Shown here in pieces: positions 22,185-36,319 of a stretch of DNA of 64,000 bases. Position 1 is the stretch's first letter, and the number at the start of each line of letters is the position of its first letter. A program made the translations under genes and the position numbers. A model generated the notes under the pieces. That model was given only the letters and a program-made list of their open reading frames with translations, had not been told where the DNA came from and made no database searches. The stretch is from assembly GCA_034769895.1 (NCBI GenBank), contig CM068375.1:251637542-251701541 (forward strand), written 5' to 3'. The stretch is from Magicicada septendecula (lineage: Eukaryota; Arthropoda; Insecta; Hemiptera; Cicadidae).

Positions 22185-23047
22185 TTACCTGGCAACAAAA
22201 TTATTTTATTTTCAACAATTACCATTGTTTCCAAAAGTTTAAATAAATTTTCAAGTACTTTACTCTTGTTAAAACGTAAAAGGTTGCAGGTAAACTACCC
22301 CTTCCCCTTAACCGATCTTCACCAAAATCGAAAGTCCTTGAGACCTCTACAATTCAGGGATGTATGCAAAAAATTATTTGATTCTGTTTGAATTTGCGGC
22401 AGTTATCGTTTGCCATAGAAAAAAAACGTTGCAGGTAAACTACCCCTTCCCCTCAACCGATCTTCAACCAAAAACAATAGGTCTTGAGTACTCTACAAAT
22501 CAGGGCTGTATGCAGAAAATTATTTGATTCTGTTTGAACTTGCGGCTGTTATCGTTTGCCATAGGAAATACCCTCGTTAAAAAAACGTTGTAGGTAAACT
22601 ACCCCTTTCCCTTAACCAATCTTCACCAAAAACAATAGGTCTTGAGAACTCTACAATTCAGGGCTGTATGCGAAAAATTATTTGATTCTGTTTGAATTTG
22701 CGGCTGTTATCGTTTGCCAAAAAAAAAAAATTTCCCTTGATAAAAAAAAACCGTTGCAGGTAAACTAACCCTTTCCCTCAACCGATCTTCACCAAAAACA
22801 ATAGGTCGCGAGTACTCTACAAATCAGGGCTGTATGCAAAAAATTATTTGATTCTGTTTGAATTTGCGGCAGTTATCGTTTGCCATAGAAAAAAAATACA
22901 GACAGACAGACAGACAGACACACAGACACTTTTTGGAAAACGACTTTTTTTCATGTTTTGAGTGTAGTAGAATCAGAATCTGCAATAATCTCGAACACGA
23001 TTTTTTTTGCCATCACCATACTTCCATTCCTTAAGGAATATGGAAGT
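22185..23047 (+). repeat. Unit: core, about four monomers and tail
   Basis: One 162-bp monomer shorter than the otherwise matching units at 32695, 47685 and 60432. The tail at 22898-23047 has TTTTTGGAAAA in place of TTTTCGGAAAA. Confidence 0.85.
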
Positions 23048-23849
23048 AAAAATTACCCTTGATGAAAACCGTTGTATGTAAACTACCCCTTTCCCTTAAC
23101 CGATCTTCACCAAGAACAATAGGTCTTTAGTACTCAACAAATCAGGGCTGTATGCAAAAACTTATTTGATTCTGTTTGAATTTGCGGCTCTTATCGTTTG
23201 CCATAGAAAATACCCTTGTTAAAACATAAAACGTTGCAGGTAAACTACCCCGTTCCCTTAACCGATCTTCACCAACACCAATAGGTATTGAGAACTCTAC
23301 AATACCTTGATGTATGCAAAACATCATTTGATTCTGTTTGAATTTGCGGCTCTTATCGTTTGCCATAGAAAATACGCTTGATAAAAAACGTTGCAGGTAA
23401 ACTACCCCTTCACCTTAACCGATCTTCACCAAAAACAATAGGTCTTGAGTACTCTACAAATCAGGGCTGTATGCAGAAAATTATTTGATTCTGTTTGAAT
23501 TTGCGGCTGTTATCGTTTGCCATAGAAAATACCCTTGTTAAAAAAACGTTGTAGGTAAACTACCCCTTTCCCTTAACCGATCTTCACCAAAAACAATAAG
23601 CCTTGAGAACTCTACAATTTAGGGCTGTATGCAAATAATCTTTTGATTCTGTTTGAATTTGCGGCTGTTATCGTTTGCCATAGGAAATACCCTTGTTAAA
23701 ACAAAAAACGTTACAGGTAAACTACCCCTTTCCCTTAACCGATCTTCACCAAAAACAATAGGTCGTGAGTACTCTACAAATCAAGGCTGTATGCAAAAAA
23801 TTATTTGATTCTGTTTGAATTTGCGGCAGTTATCGTTTGCCATAGAAAA
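23048..23849 (+). repeat. Run of about five monomers without tail
   Basis: Starts with the private ccttgatgaaaaccgttgta variant and includes a monomer with acaccaataggtattg. The same run recurs at 33720, 48711 and 61458. Confidence 0.85.
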
Positions 23850-25001
23850 TATCGGTATGGAGAACCATACATGACTTCCATATTCTAAGATTTATATTTA
23901 AAATCATTTTCAGCCAAACAGACAGGCTGTGTCTTACCTGCCTTTTTATTGCTGTATGAAATGAAAAATATTATATTACATTAAAATGAAAAAATTATAA
24001 TTTTATTGCCTGGCAACAAAATTATTTTATTTTTAACAATTACCATTGTTTCAAAAAGTTTAAATAAATTTTCAAGTACTTTACTCTTGTTAAAACGTAA
24101 AAGGTTGCAGGTAAACTACCCCTTCCCATTAACCGATCTTCACCAAAATCGAAAGTCATTGAGACCTCTACAATTCAGGGACGTATGCAATAAAATTATT
24201 TGATTCTGTTTGAATTTGCGGCTGTTATCGTTTGCCATAGAAAATACGCTTGATAAAAAAGCGTTACAGGTAAACTACCCCTTTCCCTTAACCGATCTTC
24301 ACCAAAAACAACAGGTCTTGAGCACACTACAAATAAGGGCTGTATGCAAAACATTATTTGATTCTGTTTGAATTTGCGGCTGTTATCGTTTTCCATAGAA
24401 AATACCCTTGTTAAAAAAACGTTGCAGGTAAACTACCCCTTTCCCTCAACCGATCTTCACCAAAAACAACACGTCTTGAGAACTCTACAATTTAGGGCTG
24501 TTTGCAAATAATCTTTTGATTCTGTTTGAATTTGCGGCTGTTATCGTTTGCCATAGGAAATACCCTTGTTAAAACATAAAACGTCACAGGTAAACTACCC
24601 CTTTCCCTTAACCGATCTTCACCAAAATCAGCAGATCGTGAGAACTCTACAATTCAGGGCTGTATGCGAAACATTATTTGATTCTGTTTGAATTTGCGGC
24701 TGTTATCGTTTGCCAAACAAACAAAATTACCCTTGCTAAAAAAAAACCGTTGCAGGTAAACTACCCCTTTCCCTCAACCGATCTTCACCAAAAACAATAG
24801 GTCGCGAGTACTCTGCAAATCAGGACTGTATGCAAAACATTATTTGATTCTGTTTGAATTGCGGCAGTTATCGTTTGCCATAGAAAAAAATCTCAAGACA
24901 CACAGACACTTTTCGGAAAACGACTTTTTTTCATGTTTTGAGTGTAGTAGAATCAGAATCTGCAATAATCTCGAACACGATTTTTTTTGCCATCACCATA
25001 C
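23850..25001 (+). repeat. Unit: head, core, about five monomers, truncated tail
   Basis: The tail (24891-25001) stops at catcaccatac and is fused to aaaatacaaaattatt of a shortened core, so the tail palindrome and the next head are lost. The microsatellite is only a few units long. Confidence 0.85.
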
Positions 25002-25710
25002 AAAATACAAAATTATTTTATTTTTAACAATTACCATTGTTTGAAAAAGTTTAAATAAATTTTCAAGTACTTTACTCTTGTTAAAACGTAAAATGTTGCA
25101 GGTAAACTACCCCTTCCCCTTAACCGATCTTCACCAAAATCGAAAGTCCTTGAGACCTCTACAATTCAGGGACGTATGCAAAAAATTGTTTGATTCTGTT
25201 TGAATTTGCGGCAGTTATCGTTTGCCATAGAAAATACGCTTGATAAAAAAACGTTGCTGGTAAACTACCCCTTCCCCTTAACCGATCTTCACCAAAAACA
25301 ATAGGTCTTGAGTACTCTACAAATCAGGGCTGTATGCAAAACATTATTTGATTCTGTTTGAATTTGCAGCTGTTATCGTTTGCCATAGAAAATACCCTTG
25401 TTAAAAAAACGTTGCTGGTAAACTACCCCTTTCCCTCAACCGACCTTCACCAAAAACAATACGTCACGAGTACTCTACAAATCAGGGCTGTATGCAAAAA
25501 ATTATTTGATTCTGTTTGTATTTGCGGCAGTTATCGTTTGCCATAGAAAAAAAATCTACACACACACACAAACACACACACACACAGACACTTTTCGGAA
25601 AACGACTTTTTTTCATGTTTTGAGTGTAGTAGAATCAGAATCTGCAATAATCTCGAACACGATTTTTTTTGCCATCACCATACTTCCATTCCTTAAAAAA
25701 TATGGAATTA
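25002..25710 (+). repeat. Unit: shortened core, about three monomers and tail
   Basis: The microsatellite (25558-25590) is mostly CACA. The tail palindrome is damaged (ccttaaaaaatatggaatta). Confidence 0.82.
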
Positions 25711-27127
25711 AAAAGTAAAATAAATGAAAAATATTATATTACATTAAAATGAAAAAATTATAATTTTATTGCCTGGCAACAAAATTATTTTATTTTTAAC
25801 AATTACCATTGTTTCAAAAAGTTTAAATAAATTTTCAAGTACTTTACTCTTGTTAAAACGTAAAAGGTTGCTGGTAAACTACCCCTTCCCCTTAACCGAT
25901 CTTCACCAAAATCGAAAGTCATTGAGACCTCTACAATTCAGGGACGTATGCAAAACATTATTTGATTCTGTTTGAATTTGCGGCTGTTATCGTTTGCCAT
26001 AGAAAATACGCTTGATAAAAAAACGTTGCAGGTAAACTACCCCTTCCCCTTAACCGATCTTCACCAAAAACAATAGGTCTTGAGTACTCTACAAATCAGG
26101 GCTGTATGCAAAACATTATTTGATTCTGTTTGAATTTGCGGCTGTTATCGTTTGCCATAGAAAATACCCTTGTTAAAAAAACGTTGCAGGTAAACTACCC
26201 CTTTCCCTCAACCGATCTTCACCAAAAACAACACGTCTTGAGAACTCTACAATTTAGGGCTGTTTGCAAATAATCTTTTGATTCTGTTTGAATTTGCGGC
26301 TGTTATCGTTTGCCATAGAAAATGCCCTTGTTAAAAAAACGTTGCCGGTAAACTACCCCTTTCCCTCAACCGATCTTCACCAAAAACAATAGGTCTTGAG
26401 AACTCTACAATTTAGGGCTGTATGCAAATAATCTTTTGATTCTGTTTGAATTTGCGGCTGTTATCGTTTGCCATAGGAAATACCCTTGTTAAAACATAAA
26501 ACGTTACAGGTAAGCTACCCCTTTCCCTTAACCGATCTTCACCAAAAACAATAGGTCTTGAGTACTCTACAAATCAGGGCGGTATGCAAAACATTATTTG
26601 ATTCTGTTTGAATTTGCGGCTGTTATCGTTTGCCATAGACAATACCCTTGTTAAAAAAACGTTGTTGGTAAACTACCCCTTTCCCTCAACCGATCTTCAC
26701 CAAAAACAATAGGTCTTGAGAACTCTACAATTTAGGGCTGTATGCAAATAATCTTTTGATTCTGTTTGAATTTGCGGCTGTTATCGTTTCCCATAGGAAA
26801 TACCCTTGTTAAAACATAAAACGTTACAGGTAAACTACCCCTTTCCCTTAACCGATCTTCACCAAAAACAATAGGTCTTGAGAACTCTACTATTTAGGGC
26901 TGTATGCGAAACATTATTTGATTCTGTTTGAATTTGCGGCTGTTATCGTTTGCCAAACAAACAAAATTACCCTTGCTAAAAAAAAACCGTTGCAGGTAAA
27001 CTACCCCTTTCCCTCAACCGATCTTCACCAAAAACAATAGGTCGTGAGTACTCTACAAATCAAGGCTGTATGCAAAAAATTATTTGATTCTGTTTGAATT
27101 TGCGCCAGTTATCGTTTGCCAAAGAAA
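25711..27127 (+). repeat. Unit: core and about eight monomers, no tail
   Basis: Contains two successive alternations of the CCCTTGTTAAAAAAACG and AACATAAAACG monomer types. It corresponds to 51393-52810. Confidence 0.82.
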
Positions 27128-28111
27128 ATATCGGTATGGAGAACCATACATGACTTCCATATTCTAAGATTTATATTTAAAATCATTTTCAGCCAAACAG
27201 ACAGGCTGTGTCTTACCTGCCTTTTTATTGCTGTATTAAATGAAAAATATTATATTACATTAAAATGAAAAAATTATAATTTTATTGTCTGGCAACAAAA
27301 TTATTTTATTTTTAACAATTACCATTGTTTCAAAAAGTTTAAATAAATTTTCAAGTACTTTACTCTTGTTAAAACGTAAAAGGTTGCAGGTAAACTACCC
27401 CTTCCCCTTAACCGATCTTCACCAAAATCGAAAGTCATTGAGACCTCTACAATTCAGGGACGTATGCAAAAAATTATTTGATTCTGTTTGAATTTGCGGC
27501 TGTTATCGTTTGCCATAGAAAATACGCTTGATAAAAAAGCGTTACAGGTAAACTACCCCTTTCCCTTAACCGATCTCCACCAAAAACAACAGGTCTTGAG
27601 CACACTACAAATAAGGGACGTATGCAAAAAATTATTTGATTCTGTTTGAATTTGCGGCTGTTATCGTTTGCCATAGAAAATACGCTTGATAAAAAAGCGT
27701 TACAGGTAAACTACCCCTTTCCCTTAACCGATCTCCACCAAAAACAACAGGTCTTGAGCACACTACAAATAAGGGCTGTATGCAAAACATTATTTGATTC
27801 TGTTTGAATTTGCGGCTGTTATCGTTTTCCATAGAAAATACCCTTGCTAAAAAAAAACCGTTGCAGGTAAACTACCCCTTTCCCTCAATCGATCTTCACC
27901 AAAAACAATTGGTCGCGAGTACTCTGCAAATCAGGACTGTATGCAAAACATTATTTGATTCTGTTTGAATTTGCGGCAGTTATCGTTTGCCATAGAAACA
28001 AATCTACAGACACAGACACTTTTCGGAAAACGACTTTTTTTCATGTTTTGAGTGTAGTAGAATCAGAATCTGCAATATTCTCGAACACGATTTTTTTTGC
28101 CATCACCATAC
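27128..28111 (+). repeat. Unit: head, core, about four monomers, truncated tail
   Basis: Contains a perfect-looking 158-bp tandem duplication (27447-27604 and 27605-27762) of a monomer with agcacactacaaataaggg. The tail stops at catcaccatac and is fused into the middle of a monomer (aaaaaaatcagggctg). Confidence 0.82.
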
Positions 28112-29147
28112 AAAAAAATCAGGGCTGTATGCAAAACATTATTTGATTCTGTTTGAATTTGCGGCTGTTATCGTTTGCCATAGAAAATACGCTTCATAAA
28201 AAAACGTTGCAGGTAAACTACCCCTTCCCCTTAACCGATCTTCACCAAAAACAATAGGTCTTGAGTACTCTACAAATCAGGGCTGTATGCAAATAATCTT
28301 TTGATTCTGTTTGAATTTGCGGCTGTTATCGTTTGCCATAGGAAATACCCTTGTTAAGACATAAAACGTTACAGGTAAACTACCCCTTTCCCTTAACCGA
28401 TCTTCACCAAAAACAATAGGTCTTGTGTACTCTACAAATCAGGGCGGTATGCAAAACATTATTTGATTCTGTTTGAATTTGCGGCTGTTATCGTTTGCCA
28501 TAGAAAATACCCTTGTTAAAAAAACGTTGCTGGTAAACTACCCCTTTCCCTCAACCGATCTTCACCAAAAACAATAGGTCTTGAGAACTCTACAATTTAG
28601 GGCTGTATGCAAATAATATTTTGATTCTGTTTGAATTTGCGGCTGTTATCGTTTGCCATAGGAAATACCCTTGTTAAAACATAAAACGTTACAGGTAAAC
28701 TACCCCTTTCCCTTAACCGATCTTCACCAAAATCAACAGATCGTGAGAACTCTACAATTCAGGGCTGTATGCGAAACATTATTTGATTCTGTTTGAATTT
28801 GCGGTTGTTATCGTTTGCCAAACAAACAAAATTACGCTTGGTAAAAAAAAACCGTTGCAGGTAAACTACCCCTTTCCCTCAACCGATCTTCACCAAAAAC
28901 AATAGGTTGCGAGTACTCTGCAAATCAGGGCTGCATGCAAAAAATTATTTGATTCTGTTTGAATTTGCGGCAGTTATCGTTTGCCATAGAAAAAAATTTA
29001 CAGACAGACAGACAGACACACATACACACTTTTCGGAAAACGACTTTTTTTCATGTTTTGAGTGTAGTAGAATCAGAATCTGCAATAATCTCGAACACGA
29101 TTTTTTTTTGCCATCACCATACTTCCATTCCTTAAGGAATATGGAAG
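28112..29147 (+). repeat. Run of five to six monomers and tail
   Basis: Begins mid-monomer at the fusion above. The tail is at 28996-29147 with CAGA units followed by cacatacacac. Confidence 0.8.
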
Positions 29148-29286
29148 CAAAAAATCTACAGACACACACACAGACACTTTTCGGAAAACGACTTTTTTTC
29201 ATGTTTTGAGTGTAGTACAATCAGAATCTGCAATAATCTCGAACACGATTTTTTTTGCCATCACCATACTTCCATTCCTTAAGGAA
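29148..29286 (+). repeat. Second, directly adjacent tail
   Basis: A microsatellite plus tail with no monomers, placed immediately after the previous tail. It has the private change gtagtacaatcag for gtagtagaatcag. Confidence 0.85.
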
Positions 29287-29974
29287 ATATCGGTATGGAG
29301 AACCATACATGACTTCCATATTCTAAGATTTATATTTAAATCTTAATGTCGCCTGCCAAGCGCGATATATTTTCTCTTAAACATGATTTACATTAAAATG
29401 AAAAAATTTTAATTTTATTGCCTGCCAACAAAATTATTTTATTTTTAACAATTACCATTGTTTGAAAAACTTTAAATAAATTTTCAAGTACTTTACTCTT
29501 GTTAAAACGTAAAAGGTTGCTTGTAAACTACCGCTTCCCCTTAACCGATCTTCACCAAAATCGAAAGTCCTTGAGACCTCTACAATTCAGGGACGTATGC
29601 AAAAAATTATTTGATTCTGTTTGAATTTGCGGCAGTTATCGTTTGGCATAGAAAATACGCTTGATAAAAAAACGTTGCAGGTAAACTACCCCTTCCCCTT
29701 AACCGATCTTCACCAAAAACAAAAGGTCTTGAGTACTCTACAAATCAGGGCTGTATGCAAATAATCTTTTGATTCTGTTTAATTTGCGGCTGTTATCGTT
29801 TGCCATAGGAAATACCCTTGTTAAGACATAAAACGTTACAGGTAAACTACCCCTTTCCCTTAACCGATCTTCACCAAAAACAATAGGTCTTGAGAACTCT
29901 ACAATTCAGGGCTGTATACGAAACATTATTTAATTCTGTTTGAATTTGCGGCTGTTATCGTTTGCCAAAAAAAA
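29287..29974 (+). repeat. Variant head unit with about three monomers
   Basis: After the head, the usual atcattttcagcc segment is replaced by cttaatgtcgcctgccaagc, followed by cgatatattttctc. The same variant occurs at 38450 and 54989. Confidence 0.85.
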
Positions 29975-31139
29975 ATATCGGTATGGAGAACCATACATGA
30001 CTTCCATATTCTAAGATTTATATTTAAAATCATTTTCAGCCAAACAGCCAGGCTGTGTCTTACCTGCCTTTTTATTGCTGTATTAAATGAAAAATATTAT
30101 ATTACATTAAAATGAAAAAATTATAATTTTATTGCCTGGCAACAAAATTATTTTATTTTAAACAATTACCATTGTTTCAAAAAGTTTAAATAAATTTTCA
30201 AGTACTTTACTCTTGTTAAAACGTAAAAGGTTGCAGGTAAACTACCCCTTCCCCTTAACCGATCTTCACCAAAATCTAAAGGCCTTGAGACCTCTACAAT
30301 TCAGGGATGTATGCAAAAAATTATTTGATTCTGTTTGAATTTGCGGCAATTATCGTTTGCCATAGAAAAAAAAAGTTGCTGGTAAACTACCCCTTCCTCT
30401 CAACCGATCTTCACCAAAAACAATAGGTCTTGAGTACTCTACAAATCAGAGCTGTATGCAGAAAATTATTTGATTCTGTTTGAACTTGCGGCTGTTATCG
30501 TTTGCCATAGAAAATACCCTTGTTAAAAAAACGTTGTAGGTAAACTACCCCTTTCCCTTAACCGATCTTCACCAAAAACAATAGGTCTTGAGAACTCTAC
30601 AATTTAGGGCTGTATGCAAATAATTTTTTGATTCTGTTTGAATTTGCGGCTGTTATCGTTTGCCATAGGAAATACCCTTGTTAAAACATAAAACGTTACA
30701 GGTAAACTACCCCTTTCCCTTAACCGATCTTCACAAAAAACAATAGGTCTTGAGAACTCTACAATTCAGGGCTGTATGCGAAACATTATTTGATTCTGTT
30801 TGAATTTGCGGCTGTTATCGTTTGCCTAAAAAAAAAAATTTCCTTTGATAAAAAAAAAACCGTTGCAGGTAAACTACCGCTTTCCCTCAACCGATCTTCA
30901 CCAAAAACAATAGGTCGCGAGTACTCTACAAATCACGGCTGTATGCAAAAAATTATTTGATTCTGTTTGAATTTGCGGCAGTTATCGTTTGCCTACAGAC
31001 AGACACACACACACAGACACTTTTCGGAAAACGACTTTTTTTCATGTTTTGAGTGTAGTAGAATCAGAATCTGCAATAATCTCGAACACGATTTTTTTTT
31101 CCATCACCATACTTCCATCCCTTAAGGAATATGGAAGTA
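29975..31139 (+). repeat. Unit: head, core, about five monomers and tail
   Basis: The core has ttttaaacaatt. From the first monomer on it matches 19740-20629. The tail is at 30993-31139. Confidence 0.85.
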
Positions 31140-31142
31140 AAA

Positions 31143-32410
31143 ATCGGTATGGAGAACCATACATGACTTCCATATTCTAAGATTTATATTTAAAATCATT
31201 TTCAGCCAAACAGCCAGGGAAGGGAAGGAATTTTAACAAAAAAATACTTCTTTGTTGCCAATAACGTAGTACACATATAAAAAAAATTATGCCCTCCCCC
31301 TTCAACTATAATTTTGATTTATAGAAAATTACCCCCAGCCCGTTCAACTAGCCTCTTCATTTATAGATATTTCATCTACGTTTCTACAGTGGATTATTAA
31401 GATCTTATCAGGATACTTTATCAAAATTAAGTACTTTACTCATGTTACAACAAAAAATGTTTCAGGTAAACTACGCCTTCCCCTTAACCGATCTTCACCA
31501 AAATCAAAAGTCCTTGAGGTCTCTACAATTCAGGGATGTATGCAAAAAATTATTTGATTCTGTTTGAATTTGCGGCTGTTATCATTTGCCATAGAAAATA
31601 CGCTTGATAAAAAAAACGTTGCTGGTAAACTACCCCTTCCCCTTAACCGATCTTCACCAAAAACAATAGGTCTTGAGTACTCTACAAATCAGGGCTGTAT
31701 GCAAAACATTATTTGATTCTGTTTGAATTTGCGGCTGTTATCGTTTGCCATAGAAAATACCCTTGTTAAAAAAACGTTGCAGGTAAACTACCCCTTTCCC
31801 TCAACCGATCCTCACCAAAAACAATAGGTCTTGAGAACTCTACAATTTAGGGCTGTATGCAAATAATCTTTTGATTCTGTTTGAATTTGCGGCTGCTATC
31901 GTTTGCCATAGGAAATACCCTTGTTAAAACATAAAACGTTACATACCGTTTTATGTAAACGGTAACATAAACTTAACCGATCTCACCAAAATCAACAGAT
32001 CTTGAGAACTCTACAATTCAGGGCTGTATGCGAAACATTATTTGATTCTGTTTGAATTTGCGGCTGTTATCGTTTGCCAAACAAACTAAATTACCCTTGC
32101 TAAAAAAAAAACCGTTGCAGGTAAACTACCCCTTTCCCTCAACCGATCTTCACCAAAAACAATAGGTCGCGAGTACTCTGCAAATCAGGGCTGCATGCAA
32201 AAAATTATTTGATTCTGTTTGAATTTGCTGCAGTTATCGTTTGCCATAGAAAAAAAATCTACAGACACACAGACAGACACACACACAGACACTTTTCGGA
32301 AAACGACTTTTTTTCATGTTTTGAGTGTAGTAGAATCAGAATCTGCAATAATCTCGAACACGATTTTTTTTGCCATCACCATACTTCCATTCCTTAAGGA
32401 ATATGGAAGT
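31143..32410 (+). repeat. Unit: head, divergent leader, monomers and tail
   Basis: Near-identical to 20633-21900, at an offset of 10510 bp. It contains the palindromic variant at 31939-31970. Confidence 0.87.
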
Positions 32411-32694
32411 AAAAACATGAGATTTATAAAACATATCTAAGATTTATATTTAAAATCATTTTTGAAATAAAATATTTTTATAGAACCTACTAACGCTGGG
32501 GAAATCTGAGGAGCCAATCAGAGTTGGGCCTACCTGTCACTCTGCTGAATTTGGTGGATAGCCCTGTCACTGTCGTCAAGTCCCCACCTCAATGAAGAAC
32601 CAATTGTTTTATAAAAATATATTTAAATTTTGAAAACTGAAAATTCTTTTCTTGTAAATATTTATATTTTATAATCAAAATGACTTTATTTTTG
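32411..32694 (+). repeat. Spacer module D, short form
   Basis: Copy of 21901-22184. Confidence 0.85.
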
Positions 32695-33719
32695 TTACCT
32701 GGCAACAAAATTATTTTATTTTCAACAATTACCATTGTTTCAAAAAGTTTAAATAAATTTTCAAGTACTTTACTCTTGTTAAAACGTAAAAGGTTGCAGG
32801 TAAACTACCCCTTCCCCTTAACCGATCTTCACCAAAATCGAAAGTCCTTGAGACCTCTACAATTCAGGGATGTATGCAAAAAATTATTTGATTCTGTATG
32901 AATTTGCGGCAGTTATCGTTTGCCATAGAAAAAAAACGTTGCAGGTAAACTACCCCTTCCCCTCAACCGATCTTCAACCAAAAACAATAGGTCTTGAGTA
33001 CTCTACAAATCAGGGCTGTATGCAGAAAATTATTTGATTCTGTTTGAACTTGCGGCTGTTATCGTTTGCCATAGGAAATACCCTCGTTAAAAAAACGTTG
33101 TAGGTAAACTACCCCTTTCCCTTAACCGATCTTCACCAAAAACAATAGGTCTTGAGAACTCTACAATTTAGGGCTGTATGCAAATAATCTTTTGATTCTG
33201 TTTGAATTTGCGGCTGTTATCGTTTGCCATAGGAAATACCCTTGTTAAAACATAAAACGTTACAGGTAAACTACCCCTTTCCCTTAACCGATCTTCACCA
33301 AAAACAATAGGTCTTGAGAACTCTACAATTCAGGGCTGTATGCGAAAAATTATTTGATTCTGTTTGAATTTGCGGCTGTTATCGTTTGCCAAAAAAAAAA
33401 AATTTCCCTTGATAAAAAAAAACCGTTGCAGGTAAACTAACCCTTTCCCTCAACCGATCTTCACCAAAAACAATAGGTCGCGAGTACTCTACAAATCAGG
33501 GCTGTATGCAAAAAATTATTTGATTCTGTTTGAATTTGCGGCAGTTATCGTTTGCCATAGAAAAAAAATACAGACAGACAGACAGACAGACACACAGACA
33601 CTTTTTGGAAAACGACTTTTTTTCATGTTTTGAGTGTAGTAGAATCAGAATCTGCAATAATCTCGAACACGATTTTTTTTGCCATCACCATACTTCCATT
33701 CCTTAAGGAATATGGAAGT
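32695..33719 (+). repeat. Unit: core, about five monomers and tail
   Basis: Has the 162-bp monomer missing at 22185-23047. The tail at 33570-33719 has TTTTTGGAAAA. Confidence 0.85.
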
Positions 33720-34520
33720 AAAAATTACCCTTGATGAAAACCGTTGTATGTATACTACCCCTTTCCCTTAACCGATCTTCACCAAGAACAATAGGTCTTT
33801 AGTGCTCAACAAATCAGGGCTGTATGCAAAAACTTATTTGATTCTGTTTGAATTTGCGGCTCTTATCGTTTGCCATAGAAAATACCCTTGTTAAAACATA
33901 AAACGTTGCAGGTAAACTACCCCGTTCCCTTAACCGATCTTCACCAACACCAATAGGTATTGAGAACTCTACAATACCTTGATGTATGCAAAACATCATT
34001 TGATTCTGTTTGAATTTGCGGCTCTTATCGTTTGCCATAGAAAATACGCTTGATAAAAAACGTTGCAGGTAAACTACCCCTTCACCTTAACCGATCTTCA
34101 CCAAAGACAATAGGTCTTGAGTACTCTACAAATCAGGGCTGTATGCAGAAAATTATTTGATTCTGTTTGAATTTGCTGCTGTTATCGTTTGCCATAGAAA
34201 ATACCCTTGTTAAAAAAACGTTGTAGGTAAACTACCCCTTTCCCTTAACCGATCTTCACCAAAAACAATAAGCCTTGAGAACTCTACAATTTAGGGCTGT
34301 ATGCAAATAATCTTTTGATTCTGTTTGAATTTGCGGCTGTTATCGTTTGCCATAGGAAATACCCTTGTTAAAACAAAAAACGTTACAGGTAAACTACCCC
34401 TTTCCCTTAACCGATCTTCACCAAAAACAATAGGTCGTGAGTACTCTACAAATCAAGGCTGTATGCAAAAAATTATTTGATTCTGTTTGAATTTGCGGCA
34501 GTTATCGTTTGCCATAGAAA
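33720..34520 (+). repeat. Run of about five monomers without tail
   Basis: Copy of 23048-23849 with scattered single-base differences (for example gtatactacccc). Confidence 0.83.
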
Positions 34521-36319
34521 ATATCGGTATGGAGAACCATACATGACTTCCATATTCTAAGATTTATATTTAAAATCATTTTCAGCCAAACAGACAGGCT
34601 GTGTCTTACCTGCCTTTTTATTGCTGTATGAAATGAAAAATATTATATTACATTAAAATGAAAAAATTATAATTTTATTGCCTGGCAACAAAATTATTTT
34701 ATTTTTAACAATTACCATTGTTTCAAAAAGTTTAAATAAATTTTCAAGTACTTTACTCTTGTTAAAACGTAAAAGGTTGCAGGTAAACTACCCCTTCCCA
34801 TTAACCGATCTTCACCAAAATCGAAAGTCATTGAGACCTCTACAATTCAGGGACGTATGCAATAAAATTATTTGATTCTGTTTGAATTTGCGGCTGTTAT
34901 CGTTTGCCATAGAAAATACGCTTGATAAAAAAGCGTTACAGGTAAACTACCCCTTTCCCTTAACCGATCTTCACCAAAAACAACAGGTCTTGAGCACACT
35001 ACAAATAAGGGCTGTATGCAAAACATTATTTGATTCTGTTTGAATTTGCGGCTGTTATCGTTTTCCATAGAAAATACCCTTGTTAAAAAAACGTTGCAGG
35101 TAAACTACCCCTTTTCCTCAACCGATCTTCACCAAAAACAATAGGTCTTGAGAACTCTACAATTTAGGGCTGTATGCAAATAATCTTTTGATTCTGTTTG
35201 AATTTGCGGCTGTTATCGTTTGCCATAGAAAATACGCTTGATAAAAAAACGTTGCAGGTAAACTACCCCTTCCCCTTAACCGATCTTCACCAAAAACAGT
35301 AGGTCTTGAGTACTCTACAAATCAGGGCTGTATGCAAAACATTATTTGATTCTGTTTGAATTTGCGGCTGTTATCGTTTGCCGTAGAAAATACCCTTGTT
35401 AAAAAAACGTTGCAGGTAAACTACCCCTTTTCCTCAACCGATCTTCACCAAAAACAATAGGTCTTGAGAACTCTACAATTTAGGGCTGTATGCAAATAAT
35501 CTTTTGATTCTGTTTGAATTTGCGGCTGTTATCGTTTGCCATAGGAAATACCCTTGTTAAAACATAAAACGTTACATACCGTTTTATGTAAACGGTAACA
35601 TAAACTTAACCGATCTTCACCAAAATCAACAGATCTTGAGAACTCTACAATTCAGGGCTGTATGCGAAACATTATTTGATTCTGTTTGAATTTGCGGCTG
35701 TTATCGTTTGCCAAACAAACTAAATTACCCTTGCTAAAAAAAAACCGTTGCAGGTAAACTACCCCTTTCCCTTAACCGATCTTCACCAAAAACAATAGGT
35801 CTTGAGAACTCTACAATTTAGGGCTGTATGCAAATAATCTTTTGATTCTGTTTGAATTTGCGGCTGTTATCGTTTGCCATAGGAAATACGTTACATACCG
35901 TTTTATGTAAACGGTAACATAAACTTAACCGATCTTCACCAAAATCAACAGATCTTGAGAACTCTACAATTCAGGGCTGTATGCGAAACATTATTTGATT
36001 CTGTTTGAATTTGCGGCTGTTATCGTTTGCCAAACAAACTAAATTACCCTTGCTAAAAAAAAACCGTTGCAGGTAAACTACCCCTTTCCCTTAACCGATC
36101 TTCACCAAAAACAATAGGTCTCGAGAACTCTACAATTTAGGGCTGTATGCAAATAATCTTTTGATTTCGTGTGAATTTGCGGCTGTTATCGTTTGCCATA
36201 GAAAAAAATCTACAGACACACAGACACTTTTCGGAAAACGACTTTTTTTCATGTTTTGAGTGTAGTAGAATCAGAATCTGCAATAATCTCGAACACGATT
36301 TTTTTTGCCATCACCATAC
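34521..36319 (+). repeat. Unit: head, core, about nine monomers, truncated tail
   Basis: An expanded unit with two palindromic variant monomers (35572-35603 and 35891-35922). The truncated tail at 36209-36319 ends at the same catcaccatac junction as 25001. Confidence 0.83.
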